Below are positions 46,116-56,331 of a stretch of 64,000 nucleotides of DNA, piece by piece. Positions within the stretch are counted from its first letter, which is position 1. Every line of letters starts with the position of its first letter. The position numbers and the translations under genes are program-made. The DNA comes from DATAXI01 sp963756185. GTDB taxonomy: Bacteria > Verrucomicrobiota > Verrucomicrobiia > Chthoniobacterales > Chthoniobacteraceae. Location: assembly GCA_963756185.1 (NCBI GenBank), contig CAVWMS010000003.1, positions 1 to 64,000 of the forward strand, given 5' to 3'. The notes under the pieces were generated by a model. It made no database searches. It worked only from the letters and a program-made list of their open reading frames with translations, and was not told where the DNA came from.

Positions 46116-46139
46116 GGGGTCAACTCTTGATTCTTGACA
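46116..46139 (+). repeat. REP-like element, copy 2
   Basis: Same core as copy 1. It marks the junction between the FG-GAP gene and the DUF4062 fragment and continues with TAGAAAGACG, close to copy 1's CGAGAAGACG. Confidence 0.65.
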
Positions 46140-46285
46140 TAGAAAGACGTGGCAGATGAAGGCAGCGCCCGCAATTCCAGCAGCCCCGCGTAGCGCCGCC
46201 GCAATTGCTCGACCACTTGTCTGGCCCGCTCGCGTTCCTCCGCCACATCTCCTGGCGAGGAGATAAATACAGTCACCATCTGCAT
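46140..46285 (-). pseudogene. DUF4062 N-terminal fragment
   Basis: About 42 residues read MQMVTVFISSPGDVAEERER plus ARQVVEQLRRRYAGLLEL, the characteristic opening of DUF4062 proteins, which often precede STAND or TIR-like effector domains in defence-type genes. The frame is cut at the REP-like repeat (46116-46139), so only the first helix-strand part remains. The start ATG at 46285 is natural. No downstream effector domain is present in the window. Confidence 0.6.
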
Positions 46286-46366
46286 GGGTTTGTTGCGACG
46301 GGCTATCCAAACAGGTTCCGTCAAACAAGGCAAAACCCCAATACCCCAAAATCCCGCAGCCCGCCC

Positions 46367-47171
46367 CTACACCCGCTTCGCCACCAGCGCCTCCGATTCC
46401 ACCACCTCCTCGATCACCCCATCCGTCGCAAATTCCTCCAGCGCTTCGCGCAACTTCTGCGCCATCCCCTCCACTTCCCCGCCAAGCTTCTCCGGCGACG
46501 TAGTGGACATCGATAACGCGCGATCGATCAGCCGCTCGATGGGCGTCTCGATTCGCTGGATCACCCCAAAACATCGAGCCGGTCAAATCTCGAATCCAGC
46601 AAAAACGCCTCGTGTCCCACCCATTTTCCTTCCTTGCGCTGCATCCGCACGGGATTCGGGTCCTTCTCCGCGTACGGTTCCAGCACCGATTTGAACCGCT
46701 CCCGCCACCGGTTTTGCGGCAGCTTCGGGTGCGTATCCCCGAATAACACCACCGCCCCTCCCGGCTCGATGATCCGGTCCAGCGCCTCGAGCGTCGCCGC
46801 GCGGTCCATCCAATGAAACGACCGCCCCATCGCAACCAGCCGAAACCTTTCGCTCAACCCATCCAGGTCATAACTGCTCCCATGCCGCAGCTCGACCTTC
46901 ACCCCTTTCGCCTCCGCATATTCCTTCGCCGCCTCCAGCATCGCCGGCTCCGGATCTATCCCGATGACCCTCCCCGCGTGCGCGCAAGGGCCGCGGCCAG
47001 CAATCCCGGCCCGCAACCCAGGTCCAGCACCGCATCCCCGCGCCCCAGCCCCGTCACCGACGCCACCCGCTCGATCAACTCCGCCGGATACGGCAGCCGG
47101 CCGCGCAGGTAATACTCCGCCGAAGTCCGGAAACGCCGTGGCTGAAACGGAATGGGCGCTATCTCAGGCAT
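46367..47171 (-). CDS. Class I SAM-dependent methyltransferase (two frameshifts)
   Basis: The 5' part reads PFQPRRFRTSAEYYLRGRLP and the SAM-binding VLDLGCGPGLLAAALAR. A shift near 46980 leads to GRVIGIDPEPAMLEAAKEYA and FRLVAMGRSFHWMDRAATLE. A second shift at about 46562, where the frame stops after DSRFDRLDVLG, leads to RLIDRALSMSTTSPEKLGG and EVVESEALVAKRV, the usual C-terminus of this family. Read as one gene it has about 268 residues, normal length. It is an unassigned small-molecule methyltransferase, overlapping the dienelactone hydrolase by 8 nt. Confidence 0.65.
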
Positions 47172-47835
47172 GCAGCATCTCCTTCAAAAACGTCAGCGAC
47201 CGCGAGAACGCCAGCTTCGCCGCCTCCTCGTTGTAACTCGCCCGGTCATTGCAATTGAATCCATGGTCCGCGTCATAAATATACACTGGTATCTCCGGAC
47301 TCGCCTCCTTGAACTTCTCCACTTCCGCCACCGGGATATGTTTGTCCCTGCTGCCGAAATGGAGCATCACCGGGCACGATGGCGTCTCCCCGGCGGACTC
47401 GAGCACCTTCCCTCCATAGTAGCCCACCGCCGCGTCCGGCTTCAGCCGCGTCGCGCTCAGCCACGCATAACTTCCCCCAAGGCAATAACCAATCACCCCA
47501 ACCTTCCCCGAGCCCACGCTTCGCCGCGCATGATCGATGCTCGCCTCGATGTCCTTCAATATCTCCTCCGGCTTGATCCGCTCGAAAATTCCGCGCGCCG
47601 CCTGGATGCTCTCCGGCGAATAATCCAGCTCCACGCCCGGTTGCACCCGGTCAAACAGCGAAGGCGCGATCGCGTAAAATCCCTCGCGCGCATAGGTGTC
47701 CGCCACGAATCGAATGTGCCGGTTGACGCCAAAGATTTCCTGGAGAACGACGAGCCCGGCCTTCGCCCGCGGGTCGCCCGCCTCGTACGCGCTGAAATTG
47801 TGGCCATCGGCCGCGGTTAATTGGATGAAACTCAT
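47164..47835 (-). CDS. Dienelactone hydrolase family protein
   Basis: This alpha/beta hydrolase has 223 residues. The catalytic Cys is in GVIGYCLGGSYAWL, the Asp in FGSRDKHIPVAEV, and the His in YDADHGFNCNDRASY, with the conserved Glu in LQEIFGVNRHIR. These match the Cys-His-Asp triad of dienelactone hydrolase. It is cytosolic; natural substrates are cyclic lactones or esters. The 8-nt overlap with the methyltransferase suggests one operon. Confidence 0.88.
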   Translation of the reverse strand: MSFIQLTAADGHNFSAYEAGDPRAKAGLVVLQEIFGVNRHIRFVADTYAREGFYAIAPSLFDRVQPGVELDYSPESIQAARGIFERIKPEEILKDIEASIDHARRSVGSGKVGVIGYCLGGSYAWLSATRLKPDAAVGYYGGKVLESAGETPSCPVMLHFGSRDKHIPVAEVEKFKEASPEIPVYIYDADHGFNCNDRASYNEEAAKLAFSRSLTFLKEMLHA

Positions 47836-47897
47836 GGGATGTGATTCTGTGTTCTTTTTGCAGGGCGTTTCAAGTTGAACTGTATCTGCCGTCCCCG

Positions 47898-47930
47898 CAC
47901 CCGCGCGCCAGCGTGCACTTGCACTTACTC
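47898..47930. repeat. 33-bp dispersed repeat (copy 2)
   Basis: Identical to 38188-38220; the next base pair is followed by the stop codon of the CLC gene on the minus strand. GTGCACTTGCAC in the middle could form a small hairpin. Confidence 0.75.
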
Positions 47931-47931
47931 A

Positions 47932-49749
47932 TTAACCTTCCCCTGAACCTCCCCTACCCCTCCCCGAAAACCACCCCGGCTCCCGCTCCGTCTCCTGCCG
48001 GTGCGCCTTCAACCGCACCGACACCAGGTTTGCCGGCGAAAAATACCCAACCAATTTTTTCGAATTCCCGCGCTCCACCACCGGCAACCGGCTCACGCTG
48101 TGCGCAGCCATTCGAGCCACGGCCTGATGCACCGTCTCGTCCGGGTACGCCACCACCAGCGCCCGGCTGCCCGCCTCGATCAACGTCATCCCGTCCACAC
48201 CGGGGCTCTCCATCGCCCGATGCAAATCGCCCCGCGTAATGATCCCCGACAATTCCCCCGCCGCATCCACCAGCGGCCACGCATTGAATGCCGCCACGCC
48301 CGGATCCCGCCGCGCGATCCGCTCGGCCAGCGCGCACACCTCCTCATCCGGCGACAGTGTCTCCACGTCCGTATCCATGATCTCGCCAACCGTCGTGTGC
48401 AAAAACGCGTCCGGATCATAATCCTCCGGTATCTTCAGCCCGCGCCGCGCAATCTTCTCCGTCATGATCGAGTTCCGCATCAGCAGCCGCGCCACCAGGA
48501 ACGCCGGCGCGCATCCGGCCAGCACCGGCAGCAATCCATTCGGCTGCAGCGTAGTCTCGAACGCGAACACCACGCTCGTCAGCATCGCCCGCGACGCCCC
48601 CGCGAACATTGCCGACATCCCCACCAGCGCCGCCGCGCGAATATCCATCCCGCACCACGGCGCCACCCAGATCATAAAACTCCCCATCAAGCTCCCCGCG
48701 CCGCCGCCGATGGTCAATAGCGGCGCCAGCGTCCCGCCCGATGTTCCGCTCCCGAGCGAAATCGCCCACGAAATGAATTTCATCAAAGTCAGGAACGCAA
48801 TCAGCCGGAGCGGCAACTGATTGGAAATAATCTGGGTAATATTGTCGTAACCCACTCCCAGCGTCCGCGGCGCAAGGTAACCAATCACCCCCACCGCCAC
48901 GCCGCCGATAGCCGGCCACCACATCCAATGTACCGGCATCCGCTCAAACATATCTTCCACCCAATACACCGCCCGCGTCACTCCGACCGCAAGCACTCCC
49001 GTCGCCACGCCAATCACCGCATAGCCCGCCAGCGCCCCCACTGTTACCGGCGCGATTTGAGGCATCGGAAAAACGGCGCCCGCACCCACGAATTGGATCC
49101 GCATGCACGCCGCCGTCGCGGACGCCAGCGCCACCGGCACAAACGACCGCGCCCGGTATTCAAACAGCAAAAGCTCGATTGCCAGCAGCACCGCCGAAAC
49201 CGGGCTGCCAAATATCCCGGCCATCCCCGCCGCCGCACCGGCCGCAAGCAGCGTCTTCCGCTCCGCAGCCGTAATGCTCAAAATTTGCCCGACCATCGAG
49301 CCCAGCGCTCCGCCCGTCGCGATGATCGGCCCTTCCGCTCCAAACGGCCCGCCCGTCCCGATCGAGATCGCCGCCGAGATCGGTTTCAAAATCGTCACGC
49401 GCACCGGGATGCGGCTGTTGTTCTCCAGCACCTGCTCCATCGCCTCCGGTATCCCGTGCCCCCGGATCGCCTTCGATCCAAACCGCGCCATCAATCCCAC
49501 GATCACCCCACCAATCACCGGCACTGCGATCACCAACAGCCCCAGATGATTTCCCGCCGGCGAACTGAACGAATCCGACAACCGCCCATAGAAGCAAAGA
49601 TTCGTAACGAACCCGATCAACCGCGTCAGCGCAGGCGCGGCAAGCCCCCCGGCGACACCAACCCCGATCGAAACCAGGGCAAGAAACACCGTCGAATGAT
49701 GCGCGGTGGCGGGCCCCGGCGATTTGCCGTTAACGGGCGTCGTCTTCAA
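47932..49749 (-). CDS. CLC-type chloride channel/transporter with CBS domains
   Basis: The ~605-residue protein has CLC selectivity motifs: GTGGPFGAEGPIIATGGALG (GxEGP), GSGTSGGTLAPLLTIGGGAG (GxFxP-like region), and GMSAMFAGASRAMLTSVVFA. About ten membrane helices are visible. Two CBS motifs follow the membrane part (PLVDAAGELSGIITRGDLHR and the segment around DETVHQAVARMAAHSVSRL), suggesting nucleotide regulation. The first residue after GAEGP and the inner gating Glu were not checked for channel versus exchanger function. The gene ends at a dispersed repeat and begins near the GATATATC repeat. Confidence 0.87.
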   Translation of the reverse strand: MKTTPVNGKSPGPATAHHSTVFLALVSIGVGVAGGLAAPALTRLIGFVTNLCFYGRLSDSFSSPAGNHLGLLVIAVPVIGGVIVGLMARFGSKAIRGHGIPEAMEQVLENNSRIPVRVTILKPISAAISIGTGGPFGAEGPIIATGGALGSMVGQILSITAAERKTLLAAGAAAGMAGIFGSPVSAVLLAIELLLFEYRARSFVPVALASATAACMRIQFVGAGAVFPMPQIAPVTVGALAGYAVIGVATGVLAVGVTRAVYWVEDMFERMPVHWMWWPAIGGVAVGVIGYLAPRTLGVGYDNITQIISNQLPLRLIAFLTLMKFISWAISLGSGTSGGTLAPLLTIGGGAGSLMGSFMIWVAPWCGMDIRAAALVGMSAMFAGASRAMLTSVVFAFETTLQPNGLLPVLAGCAPAFLVARLLMRNSIMTEKIARRGLKIPEDYDPDAFLHTTVGEIMDTDVETLSPDEEVCALAERIARRDPGVAAFNAWPLVDAAGELSGIITRGDLHRAMESPGVDGMTLIEAGSRALVVAYPDETVHQAVARMAAHSVSRLPVVERGNSKKLVGYFSPANLVSVRLKAHRQETEREPGWFSGRGRGGSGEG

Positions 49750-49767
49750 GAAACCTGGCTACGATTC

Positions 49768-49839
49768 GAGTACTTTTCACGATATATCCTCTCCCGATAT
49801 ATCACCCGCCCAAAAATGTCCAGCCCCTTCTCTCATCCC
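49768..49839. repeat. GATATATC-containing repeat, copy 1
   Basis: ACGATATATCCTCTCCCGAT..ATATC followed by CCCGCCCAAAAATGTCC and AGCCCCTTCTCTCATCCC. A closely similar ~70-bp sequence is at 59610-59680. TATATC/GATATA arms 5-7 nt apart suggest a dimeric protein site. This copy is upstream of the CLC gene. Confidence 0.65.
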
Positions 49840-50026
49840 TGAGGCTGCTGGCGTTGGCCGCTCAGTCAAAGCCAGCAAATGGGGATCGCGGCGGCCCGCC
49901 AGCCCCACCTTTCGCGCTGCCTTCGGCAGGCTGTCTCGCCGCTGGGCGCTACCTGAATGCGCTCAACGGAGGTTCGCCCCTCCGGCCATCCAAAAATGAC
50001 CGGAGAGGCATTACCGCCGCGCTACG

Positions 50027-53000
50027 TTAGATCCCCATCGAGCGTTTGCGCAGCTTTTGGATGCCTATGAGCATTCCAAATCCGGATATGATCATTCCCC
50101 AGGTCGCCGGCTCGGGAATGACGGTCAAAGTCAGTTCTGTAGAGTTGTACTCCGCTTGGTAAACGTTGCCGTTGCTCGCGAAGACGGCGCCGTTAGGCAG
50201 GTTGGCAAAGGTGCCCGTCAGCGCGCCGCTGCTGGTTGAAATCACCGGGAAGATATCGCCCATGGTCAGCGCTCCCGGATTCGAGGAGATATCGAAGAAA
50301 CTGAATTCAGCACTGGAATTCAAATTCACGGAAGCCGCAATAAGCTCGGAAGAACCGCTGCCGCCACCTCCGCCGGTGCTGTTGAGATTGAAGACAAATT
50401 GGGCGTCGGAAAGAAGCGATACCGAACTGCTGGCGGTCAGCGTGCCAACCACGCCGGCAGCTCCAGGCTCGATGATGGCGGAGCCCGCTGAATTCAAGCC
50501 GTTGCCGATAGTGACCGGGCCGGTCATCCTGCCGGTTCCTTCCAGCGTGGCATCGGTTACCGTGGTGCTGGATGAGCCGTTGAGCGCGCCGGTTATGTTC
50601 AACGTGCCGGCGGTTACAGAGGTCGCGCCGCTGTAGGTGCTGGTGCCGGAAAGAGTGACCGTACCCGTGCCGCTCTTGGTCAAACTGTAACCGCTGCCGC
50701 CATCGCCAATCGCACCGCTGAGCGCCAGCGTGCCGGCATCCGAAGAGATCGTTGTGTTCGCGGTAAGAGTAATCGAGCCGGCATAACTGTTATTGCCGCT
50801 TACGTTCTCGAGCGCCCCGTGGCGTTCGACGCGCCCGTGCCGCCAATCGCCATCCCCTGGCTGCCGCCAATGATTCCTCCCTGCACCTGGATGGTGGCAT
50901 TCGAGCCGGTCGCAATCGATATCGCGCTCGAGCCGCCGAAGGCCTGGCCATTCTGGTAATTGATGATCCCGGCATCGATCGTGGTCGCGCCGCCGTAATT
51001 GTTAGTGCCTTGAAACACCAGCGTGCCGAGCCCCGTTTTCGTCAAACCCGCGGTGGCGCTGGCGAAGTCGCCCGAAGCGTTTTGCAAATGCGTTGCGATG
51101 ATCAAATCACCTCCGGGCGCGCCGGTCTGCCCGACGTTGAAGGTAGTGCCGACAGTACCCGTCAAGTTGAGACCTACGTTGGGGACCGCGCTTGAGATAA
51201 TGGATGCCGCCGAGCCTCCCACCGTGACCAGCCCAAGGAATTGATATTCCTGGTAACTGGTATTGCCGGCAAAGCTTCCCGTTACCGTTGCGCCATTGAG
51301 GGTGAGGCTTCCCAATGAGTTGTAGTTGATCGTCGTAAGGGTGCCGCTGTTGATTGTTATCGCGGGAATATTGCCGGGGTCAACCTTTCCGTTTCCAAAT
51401 ATGTTATTGATCAGGAAAGAAAGCGTGGCTCCGCTGTTGACCGTGACGGTGCGCCCCGGGCTGGCGGTGCTGCCCAGGATCGTGGGGCCGCCGGTGTTGC
51501 CAATCGCACCCGCGCCGTTCGCCGCCAGGGTGCCGGAATTAACGACGATATTTCCGGTGAACGCGTTGGCGGTATTGCTGATTAACAGCGTGCCCATGCC
51601 GTTTTGGGTGAGGTTCGTCACGCTTGATCCGATGATTGCGGCAATCAACGTCGAGGATCCCGTGCCGGAACCGAAGATGGCCCCGGTCTCGTTGAGGTTG
51701 CCGGCAGATCGTGATGCCTTCGGCGCTCGTGCTGTTATTGTACAAGGTGAGGTCGCCCGTCCCGGCAATGCCGTTGGTAAGCGTAAGCGCGCCGGCGTCC
51801 GCCGAGATGGTCGAGGCGCCGTTCAGAGAAACCGAACTGGCCAGGAAATTGGTGCCGCTCACATTCTCCAGCGCCCCAGTGGCATTGAGCGCGCCCGCGC
51901 CGGCAATGTTCAGTGTCAGGCCGCCGCTCGTGATTCCCCCCTGCACCTGCGCCGTCGCGCCGGAGCTGACGGTGATGGCGCTGTTCGTGCTAAAGGCCGT
52001 GGCGTTCTGATAATTGACGATACCTTCGCCGATCGTGGTGGTGCCGGTAAAGCTGTTCGCCCCGGAAAGGGTGATCGTGCCCGTGCCGGTCGTGGTCAGA
52101 GTATAGCCGTTGCCTCCGTCGCCAATCGCCCCGCTCAGGGTAAGATTACCGGAGTCGGACGAGATGGTGGTATTCGAGCCCAGCGTGATCGCGCCCGCGT
52201 AGCTGTTGCTTCCGCTTACGTTCTCGAGCGCGCCCGTCGCATTTGCCGCGCCCGCGCCGGCAATGGAAAGGGCCTGGCTGCCACCGGTAATATTTCCCTG
52301 CGCCTGCGCCGTGGCCCCGGAGGCGACGGTGATGGCGCTGCTGACGCCGAATGCCGAGCCGTTCTGGTAATTGACAACGCCGGCGCTGATCGTCGTCGCC
52401 CCGGTGTAGCTGTTTGGAGTCTCGATCGTCAGCGTCCCGGTGCCGCTCTTGAGCAGCGCGCCGCTCCCGGCAATTCCAAATCCGCTGCCGCTGGTCAGGG
52501 TGTAATTCAATGCGTTGTTATTGAATGTCGTGAAGGTCGGACTGACATTCCCGCTGGATATGCTTACGCTTCCTCGGGTCGCCGTATCGTCGAATAATAC
52601 GCTGTCACCCTGGATATAATTGGTTGGCGTTTGGGCGTTGATGAGCACCCAGTTGTCATGGCTGCCCGTGCTGCCGACCTGCCAGTTGCCATTGTCCGAT
52701 CCGGTCCACTTCGGGGAGTCGCCGGTAATGGTCAATGTGATGTCGCTCCCAGTAACCGCCATCACCGCGTCCTGGCGGGCATTGGTACCGGAAATGGTCC
52801 CCTCGACAATGTTATCATTGGCAGCCACGCCATCCGCAAGGAGGAATTCAAAGTTAACCAGGTCGTAAGTCGAGCCGTTCGTCCATCCGCTGCTGTCCGC
52901 GGCGTTGATCGTCACTATGCCGCTCTGGTTGCTCGCTCCGGTCGTCAGGAGGGAAATGTTCAAGCCGGCAATCGTCGGCACATTGCTGTCATTGATATTA

Positions 53001-55588
53001 ATCGCCCCGGCGCCGTTGAAGGTAAGTTGGCCTATTGTCAATGGAGCCGTGCCCCCATCGCCATTTTGGACGATGTTGCCCGCTGCGTCGGCCACCGTCA
53101 CTTCGCTAATGCTGCTGGTGCCGTCCACGATGCCCTGAGTCAGGTTGACAGTGGGAACCTCGACCGAACTGTCCGCGGCGAATCTTGCCCCGGCGCCGTT
53201 CACGGTTATACCGCCGGGGCTGTTGACGGATCCGTTGCCGCCTATGCGAAGCGTTCCGTTCTGCACCGTGGTTGCCCCCGTGTAGGTGCTTGCGCCCGTG
53301 AGGGTCACCGCGCCCGTGCCCGTGGTGGTCAAGGCGTAGCCGTTGCCGCCGTCACCTATTGCTCCGGCAAGTGTGAGATTGCCCGCATCCGACGAGATGG
53401 TCGTGTTCGCGCCAAGCGTGATCGCCCCGGCGTAGCTGTTATTTCCGCTCACGTTTTCGAGGGCTCCCGTGGCATTGGGCGCCCCCGTGCCGCTAATGGT
53501 CATTGGCTGGCTGCCGCCTGTGATTCCTCCCTGCACCTGGATGGTTGCATTCGAACCGGTCGCGATGCCGATCGCGCTGTCCGCGCCGAAGGCGGTGCCG
53601 TTTTCATAATTGATGATGCCGGCATTGACCGTAGTCGTCCCCGTGAAGGTGTTTGCTCCCGAGAATGTTTGCGTCCCCGTGCCGGTCTTGACGATGCTCA
53701 ACGCTCCCCCTCCCGTATTTTCGATGATCCCGCCGAAGACTCCACTGCTGCTGTTGTCACCGATTGTCAGCGTGGCGGCGGTTCCCACAGTGTTGTTGAC
53801 AAAGGCATCCGTTCCTACGGCCCCGATCAAACTGCCTATCGTGTCGCTAAACCCGTGCATGTCCAATGTCACCGTGCCGCTCGGGCCGGAATTAGTGTCA
53901 AAAAATGTCACATTCCCGGCGGACGTGCCGCCAATTGCGCCAAACTGGTTGTTGGCGCCCAGTTGCACGTCCAGACTGTCACTCGTGCTCGCGTCGTTCT
54001 CCAGGATGGTGCCGCCGGTCCAGTTGTTTGCATTGCCGTTTAGATCGTCGAGAATTATAGTGGCCGTTGAATCCTGGCCGTTGATATCCAGCGTCCCGGG
54101 CCCCGTGATCTGGCCGCTTAACGTCGATGCCAATCCGCTATTATTGGTCTTTACGGTTATCCTGTCGCCCGGCGCGGACGTCGCAGGCGCGCCCTGCAGC
54201 GTCAGGGTGCCCGATAAGGTGACTTTATTGGCGCCATTCCCCAGAAAGATCGAGCCATTGTTTGCGGTGTCGAGGTTATTGCCTGTTCCGGGACTTAAAA
54301 AGAGGTTGTTTACATAGGTACCGGATCCATTGGGGTAAAGAGTCGCGCCGCCCGCGACATAGATCGGCCCCGTGCCTACGGCTCCACTGTTATTGAGCTG
54401 TAATTGCCCCTCCTCGACGTAAGTGCCGCCGCTGTAATTGCTGGTGGTGTTAAAATAAACCGACCCGAGGCCCGTCTTGACGACGTGTACCAGGCCTCCA
54501 GCGGCGTTATTGACGATGGTCGAGTTCATCTCCATCTCGTTGCTGGTATTGCCCGCGTTCCCGTTGATGCCCAAAATGATCTCGCCCCCGGCGCTGGTAG
54601 TCCCGGCAGTGAGCGTGCCGGTGGTTATCTCAAAGAGCTGCGCAGTGGTGGACCTGGTGACATAAATGCCGCCGATGCCGCTGCTTCCTGCTCCCAGCGT
54701 CAGCGTGCCGGTCTGGGTGAGGGCTTCGCTCGTGGTGTTGGCGGCCACGATGTTATCAACCTGGGTGCCGTTCGCACTCGTGTATGCCGCATTGCCCGTC
54801 AGCAGGATATTGCTGCTCGATGAAATCGCGCCGGATGCGACGCTGACATAGGAACTGCTCCCCAGCGCCACCACAACCCCCCCGCTCACTGTGGCCAGCG
54901 GCAGCGTTGCAATATTCCCCGCCGTTGAAGTCTCGATCAGCGCCGCGCCGTCAAGCCCCGTGATAAGCCCCGTCGCATCGACGGTCAGCGCGCTTCCGCC
55001 AGAGGTCGTCACACTCCCGCTGCCGGCCCCTCCGAAGAGCGCCACCCCCCCCGAATTGGCCGTCAGACCATCGTTGATCGCCAGGTTTCCGGTCCCGCCT
55101 GCCCCGTCACCGAACGTATAGGTGCCCCAGTCGAGCGTCAGCGGCAGCGCAATGGTCTCCGTGTTGCCCGAGTTATTGGTAATTCCGTTGCCAGGGCTCT
55201 GCATGGCGTTGTTGATCTGGCCGGAAAGCAGGATCCCGTTTCCACTGAGCGTGTACGCGGAAGCGGCACTGCTGAAGGTAATCCCATCGATGAGAGTCCC
55301 GGCAGTGAGGTTATTATTGAGGGTCGCCCCGGCAGTGCCGGCAACGCCAAAGACCAGCGCGTCGCCCGATATCGGCGGATTGTTTCCTCCAATCCAGTTC
55401 GCATCGCCCCAATTCACCGACGTGTTGCCCTGCCATGTATCCGTGGCCGCATGCCCCGCTGCCAGGGCAAGACAGATAAAAAGAAATATTGGCAGTAACC
55501 TTGGTACCGACTTGCTAATAATAGTATTATGGCGGAGGCCCGCCTTGTGGAGACTATTCTGGCTGGGGAGGAGGAGCTGAAGTTTCAC
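50027..55588 (-). CDS. Giant autotransporter-repeat adhesin with PEP-CTERM tail (two frameshifts)
   Basis: This spans 5562 bp, about 1850 residues. The signal peptide is LLPIFLFICLALAAGHAA, followed by WQGNTSVNWGDANWIGG. The body repeats beta-strand units such as GTLTLQG, GTGTQTFSGANTFTGTTTV and GALENVSG, with many TSSDAGNLTLAGAIGDGGNG-type copies of ~90 residues. The C-terminus is a PEP-CTERM tail (VIPEPATWGMIISGFGMLIG then RKRS). Two indels break the frame: near 51706, and near 50820 where one G is missing from a G run. A single long protein is the best reading. It is an exosortase-processed surface adhesin, downstream of the two-component genes. Confidence 0.72.
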
Positions 55589-55697
55589 GGCGTTTGTTTC
55601 GCCGCAGAACCTATCCTCTCAATCCCAATGTCCGCTATCGGATGAACATCCGAGAAGCCGGCGCTTCTCCAACGCGCCGCTTGGCAAAGTTCCCCGG

Positions 55698-56324
55698 TTA
55701 ACTCAACCGCAATTTCGACACTGCTTCCATTCGCGTCTGGACGTGCAGCTTGCGGTAGATCGCTTCCACATGGGTGTTGACTGTGCTCAAGCTGATCCCG
55801 AGGCGATCCGCCACTTCCTTGTAAAGATATCCCTTGGCCAGCTCCTCCAGTACATCCCGCTCGCGCGAAGTCAGCCTCTCAACTTCGCTCGAGGGTTTGC
55901 TAATCTGGTGGAAATGCTCGACCACCAGCCTCGCAATGCTCGTGGACATCGGCGCTCCTCCCGCATGCACTTCCCGAATCGCGTCGAGCAACTCCGCCGG
56001 ACGCGATCGCTTGAGCAGGTAGCCATTGGCTCCCGCCCGCAGCGCACTGAAGATCAACTCACTGTCGTCGTAAGTGGTAAGTATCAGAACATACAGGTCC
56101 GGATGGCTCGCCTTGAGCGCCGTGGTGCAATCGATGCCGCTGCGCCCCGGCAGTTGAATGTCCACCAGCAGCACGTCCGGCAAATTCCGGGGCACCTCGC
56201 GCAACGCCTCCTCGGTCGAGCCGTAGGCGCCGATGCATTTGAAGCGCGAGTTCCGCGTGATGACCTCAACCAGGTTTTCGCGCGTCAGCCGGTCGTCTTC
56301 GACGATGGAAACATTCAATGTCAT
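55698..56324 (-). CDS. LuxR/NarL-type response regulator
   Basis: The 208-residue protein has a receiver (SIVEDDRLTRENLVEVIT; phospho-Asp in VLLVDIQLPGRSG; TTYDDSELIF; GANGYLLKRSRPAELLDAI) and a LuxR HTH (LTSRERDVLEELAKGYLYKE, then STVNTHVEAIYRKLHV). The ATG at 56324 is chosen because the receiver begins directly after it. It starts 7 nt downstream of the histidine kinase, so the two form a standard pair. The neighbouring adhesin is a plausible target. Confidence 0.92.
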   Translation of the reverse strand: MTLNVSIVEDDRLTRENLVEVITRNSRFKCIGAYGSTEEALREVPRNLPDVLLVDIQLPGRSGIDCTTALKASHPDLYVLILTTYDDSELIFSALRAGANGYLLKRSRPAELLDAIREVHAGGAPMSTSIARLVVEHFHQISKPSSEVERLTSRERDVLEELAKGYLYKEVADRLGISLSTVNTHVEAIYRKLHVQTRMEAVSKLRLS

Positions 56325-56331
56325 GGGCAAC

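Noticed and set aside
46367..46564. Separate 65-residue gene
   Set aside because: Its sequence matches the expected C-terminus of the upstream methyltransferase, so it is the end of that gene after a frameshift.
50027..55588. CRISPR-like or tandem-repeat array
   Set aside because: The periodicity comes from imperfect protein repeats of the adhesin with no fixed spacer pattern.
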